DNA of 14,968 nucleotides from an uncultured Oscillospiraceae bacterium (lineage in GTDB: Bacteria; Bacillota; Clostridia; Oscillospirales; Acutalibacteraceae), in the NCBI GenBank assembly GCA_902478455.1, contig CABSLJ010000048.1:1-14968 (forward strand), written 5' to 3'. The notes under the pieces are model-generated. The model did no database searches. It was not told the DNA's origin and saw only the letters and a program-made list of their open reading frames with translations. This document shows, piece by piece, positions 12,641-14,968 of this stretch. The first letter of the stretch is position 1; each line of letters begins with the position of its first letter. Both the position numbers and the translations under genes were made by a program.

Positions 12641-13222
12641 ATGATGAACTTTAACATTTTACTCACCGGCGTGGGCGGTCAGGGCACCGTCCTCGCCTCC
12701 AAGCTGCTGGCCCAGACGGCCATCGCCAAGGGCTATGATGCCCGCACGTCGGAGACCATCGGCATGGCCCAGCGCGGCGGCTGCGTGACCAGCCACGTCC
12801 GCATCGGGGAAGGGGAGATTTCCCCCCTGATCCCCGCCGGAGGAGCCGACCTCATCCTGGCCTTTGAACCGGCCGAGGCGCTGCGCAATCTGCATTACCT
12901 CAAACCGGGCGCGCCCCTTGTGGTCAACACCCGCGCCGTCATCCCCATTACCTGCGCCATGGGCAGCGGTTACAACCCCGGCGAAATCATCGAGGCGCTG
13001 GAGCGCTGCGGCCATCCGGTCGTCTTGGTCGACGGCGGCGCGCTGTGCGAGCGGCTCGGCTCCTACAAGGCGCTCAACACCGTGCTGCTGGGCGTGGCGT
13101 TGAGAGAGGGTCTTCTGCCCTTTACGGCGGAGGATATGGCCGGAACCATCCGCGCAAATCTCCCCGAAAAATTCCACAAGCTCAATCTGGAGGCGCTGCG
13201 CCTCAGCCGAAAGGACGGATAA
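12641..13222 (+). CDS. iorB: Indolepyruvate ferredoxin oxidoreductase, beta subunit
   Basis: The 193-aa protein is the small subunit of the IorAB complex, corresponding to the gamma (POR) domain of pyruvate:ferredoxin oxidoreductases that binds CoA. Visible marks are NILLTGVGGQGTVLASKLLA at the N-terminus, ETIGMAQRGGCVTSHVRIG, and DLILAFEPAEALRN. The ATG at 12641 follows iorA by 12 bp and has GGGAGG 7 nt upstream; a second ATG at 12644 is possible. iorA and iorB side by side are standard for this enzyme. The length is normal for the family. Confidence 0.93.
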   Translation: MMNFNILLTGVGGQGTVLASKLLAQTAIAKGYDARTSETIGMAQRGGCVTSHVRIGEGEISPLIPAGGADLILAFEPAEALRNLHYLKPGAPLVVNTRAVIPITCAMGSGYNPGEIIEALERCGHPVVLVDGGALCERLGSYKALNTVLLGVALREGLLPFTAEDMAGTIRANLPEKFHKLNLEALRLSRKDG

Positions 13223-13226
13223 CGCC

Positions 13227-14468
13227 ATGCGCATGAATGAAACACAGTTTGTCCAGCTCAAGGACCGTCTGCAGGCGGTGAGCGAGCACAGCCCCTTTTA
13301 CCGGAAAAAGTTTGCCGACTGCGGCTTTTGCCCGGAGGACGTCAAAACCCCCGAGGACATCGTGAAAATCCCCTTCTCCTCCAAGGAGGACCTGCGCAAC
13401 GCCTATCCGCTCGGCCTCCAGGCCGTTCCGGATGAGGAAATCGTGCGCATTCATTCGTCGTCCGGCACCACGGGCCTGCCGGTCATCATCCCCTACACCC
13501 GCCAGGATGTGGACGACTGGGCGACCATGATGGCCCGTTGCATGACCATCGCCGGCGTCACCAACCGCGACCGCGTGCAGATCACCCCCGGCTACGGCCT
13601 CTGGACGGCGGGCATCGGCTTCCAGGCGGGCGTGGAGCGCGTCGGCGCGATGGCGGTCCCCATGGGTCCCGGCAACACCGAAAAGCAGATTCAGATGATG
13701 GTCGACCTCCAGACGACGACGCTGGGCGCGACCTCCTCCTACGCGCTGCTGCTGGCCGAGGAAATCCGCAAGCGCGGATTAAAGGACAAAATCGCCCTCA
13801 AGCGGGGAATCATCGGCTCGGAACGCTGGGGGGACAAGATGCGCGACCGTATTGCAACCGAGCTCGACATCGACCTTTACGACATCTACGGGCTGACCGA
13901 AATCTACGGCCCCGGCATCTCGGTCAGCTGCAAGGGGAAAAAGGAGCTCCACCATTTCGACGATTTCGTCTTCTTTGAGGTGATCGATTACGAGACCGGC
14001 CTGCCCGTTCCCGACGGCGAGGTCGGCGAGCTAGTCATCACCACTCTCAAAAAGCAGGGCGCGCCCTTGCTGCGCTACCGCACCCGCGACCTGACCCGTC
14101 TGATCCCCGGCGAATGTTCCTGCGGCCTGCCCTATCCGCGGCATGACCGCATCATCGGCCGCGCCGACGACATGACCAAGGTCAAGGGAGTCAACATCTA
14201 CCCCGCGCAGATCGACGGCCTGCTTTCCTCCATTCAGGGCGCGAGCAGCGAGTATCAGGTGGTGGTCGATAAAATCGGCGGTAAGGACCACATGGTCCTG
14301 CGCTTTGAGCGGGAAAACGGGACCGATGCGGACGCTTTGCACGACCTCGTCCAGCGGCAGTTTAAGTTAAAGATCGGCATCCTCATCGAGGTCGAGGCGC
14401 TGCCCGCCGGCGCGCTGCCCCGCAGCGAAAAGAAGACGGTGCGCATCATCGACCACCGGTATCAGTAA
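13227..14468 (+). CDS. paaK: Phenylacetate-CoA ligase family protein (arylacetate-CoA ligase)
   Basis: This ANL-superfamily adenylate-forming ligase makes aryl-acetyl-CoA from an arylacetate, ATP and CoA. The 413-aa protein has the phosphate-binding loop SSSGTTGLP (77-85), the YGLTE motif (221-225), YRTRDLTRLIP near 290, GRADDMTKVKGVNIYP, and SEKKTVRI near the C-terminus. The missing extended N-terminal domain is typical of PaaK-type ligases. It begins 4 bp after the iorB stop, so all three genes are probably co-translated. In this operon its product is the acyl-CoA substrate or product of IorAB. The sequence cannot distinguish phenylacetate from indoleacetate; tryptophan-type regulation favours indoleacetate. 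An alternative start is the ATG at 13233. Confidence 0.92.
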   Translation: MRMNETQFVQLKDRLQAVSEHSPFYRKKFADCGFCPEDVKTPEDIVKIPFSSKEDLRNAYPLGLQAVPDEEIVRIHSSSGTTGLPVIIPYTRQDVDDWATMMARCMTIAGVTNRDRVQITPGYGLWTAGIGFQAGVERVGAMAVPMGPGNTEKQIQMMVDLQTTTLGATSSYALLLAEEIRKRGLKDKIALKRGIIGSERWGDKMRDRIATELDIDLYDIYGLTEIYGPGISVSCKGKKELHHFDDFVFFEVIDYETGLPVPDGEVGELVITTLKKQGAPLLRYRTRDLTRLIPGECSCGLPYPRHDRIIGRADDMTKVKGVNIYPAQIDGLLSSIQGASSEYQVVVDKIGGKDHMVLRFERENGTDADALHDLVQRQFKLKIGILIEVEALPAGALPRSEKKTVRIIDHRYQ

Positions 14469-14505
14469 GCGCGGCGAAGCGCCGCAGCTTCCAGCTACAT
14501 ACAAA

Positions 14506-14529
14506 GCAGGGGCGCACAGCGTGCGCCCG
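14506..14529 (+). repeat. Single palindromic repeat unit downstream of paaK
   Basis: One + unit with arms GGGCGCAC/GTGCGCCC around AGC; the leading tetranucleotide is GCAG instead of GTAG. It is the only copy outside the 8.1-10.5 kb area. Confidence 0.75.
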
Positions 14530-14546
14530 CCTCCCCGAAGAATACA

Positions 14547-14583
14547 GGGGAATGCGGGCCATGCTCCGCCCCTTTTGCTTTTT
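14547..14583 (+). terminator. Possible terminator of the iorA-iorB-paaK operon
   Basis: GGGG-AAT-GCGG (14547-14557) pairs with CCGC-CCC (14566-14572) with a 3-nt bulge, followed by TTTTGCTTTTT. A second hairpin, GCGGCG/CGCCGC (14471-14485), lies right after the paaK stop but lacks a T-run. Confidence 0.5.
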
Positions 14584-14622
14584 GCCGGCAGAGCGTGCGG
14601 CAGGGGCGCCTCCTCCCCGCAG

Positions 14623-14651
14623 TTGGCAGAACCCGCGAAATGTGCTATGAT
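14623..14651 (+). promoter_or_regulatory. Promoter of the zinc-ribbon gene
   Basis: TTGGCA (14623-14628) and TATGAT (14646-14651) are 17 nt apart, and TGC before the -10 box makes an extended -10. The predicted leader is about 24 nt. Confidence 0.7.
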
Positions 14652-14681
14652 GGGATTATCTCAGGGAAAAAGGTGGTCAAG

Positions 14682-14968
14682 ATGAAATATTGCCCCGATT
14701 GCCAGCGTATTTATGAAGATGAGGTGCAGCGCTGTTCCGAGTGCCGCGCCCTGCTCGGCCGCAACGTCAGGGAGGACGACCCGGTTCTGCTGTTGAGCGC
14801 CTCCATGCTCGAGTGTGAGCGGATCAGAGGCGCCCTTGCGGACGAGGGAATCCCCTGCGAGGTGCGCCCCTGGGGCGGGGATTTTTCGGCAGGCGTCGTG
14901 ACCGGCTACAGTCCGCAGGGCAGCGCTGAGCTGTTTGTGCCCTTTGCCGCCCTCGAACGGGCGCGGGC
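14682..14968 (+). CDS. Zinc-ribbon / DUF2007-like protein (partial, runs off the edge)
   Basis: The frame is open from ATG at 14682 to the right edge, 95 complete codons with no stop, so the end is missing. AGGTGG lies 5 nt upstream of the ATG. The N-terminus has a zinc-ribbon with Cys4-Pro-Asp-Cys7 and Cys18-Ser-Glu-Cys21. After it come PVLLLSASMLECERIRGALADEG and ELFVPFAALERAR, which look like the small alpha/beta fold of DUF2007 'putative signal transducing' proteins. Function is unknown in this family. The gene has its own promoter and is probably not part of the ior operon. Confidence 0.7.
   Translation, partial: MKYCPDCQRIYEDEVQRCSECRALLGRNVREDDPVLLLSASMLECERIRGALADEGIPCEVRPWGGDFSAGVVTGYSPQGSAELFVPFAALERAR

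Overview
The window looks like a chromosome segment from a GC-rich anaerobic Firmicute, most likely class Clostridia and perhaps an Oscillospirales gut bacterium. The basis is strong AGGAGG ribosome-binding sites, the argCJBDF order, a T-box leader, a ferredoxin-dependent 2-oxoacid oxidoreductase and codons rich in G/C at third positions. No rRNA or tRNA is visible, so genus cannot be named.

Region 1 (1-4870): an arginine operon, argC (3' part only)-argJ-argB-argD-argF, all on the + strand and closed by a strong hairpin terminator. It encodes the acetyl-cycle route from glutamate to citrulline, with ArgJ recycling the acetyl group.

Region 2 (4871-7513): a lone holin-like gene on the - strand, divergent from rlmA (23S rRNA guanine methyltransferase), followed by mtnN (MTA/SAH nucleosidase).

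Region 3 (7514-10470): an accessory, partly AT-rich stretch. It holds five or six very small genes: an Xre-type regulator, a 57-aa and a repeat-fused hypothetical protein, an AbrB-type protein, a 43-aa antitoxin-tail-like protein, and two divergent ribbon-helix-helix-type proteins. Several have near-consensus promoters with operator-like repeats, yet no toxin gene is visible. These genes are separated by clusters of short palindromes starting with GTAG, arranged head to head like REP/REPIN elements.

Region 4 (10471-14468): a consensus promoter and a well-formed T-box leader whose specifier position reads TGG (Trp), followed by iorA-iorB-paaK. The enzymes are indolepyruvate ferredoxin oxidoreductase and an arylacetate-CoA ligase. 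Control by uncharged tRNA-Trp suggests the operon works anabolically: arylacetate (indoleacetate) to arylacetyl-CoA to indolepyruvate, then transamination to tryptophan. This is the most interesting proposal in the window.

Region 5 (14469-14968): another palindrome, a terminator-like hairpin, and the start of a zinc-ribbon/DUF2007-like gene that runs off the right edge.
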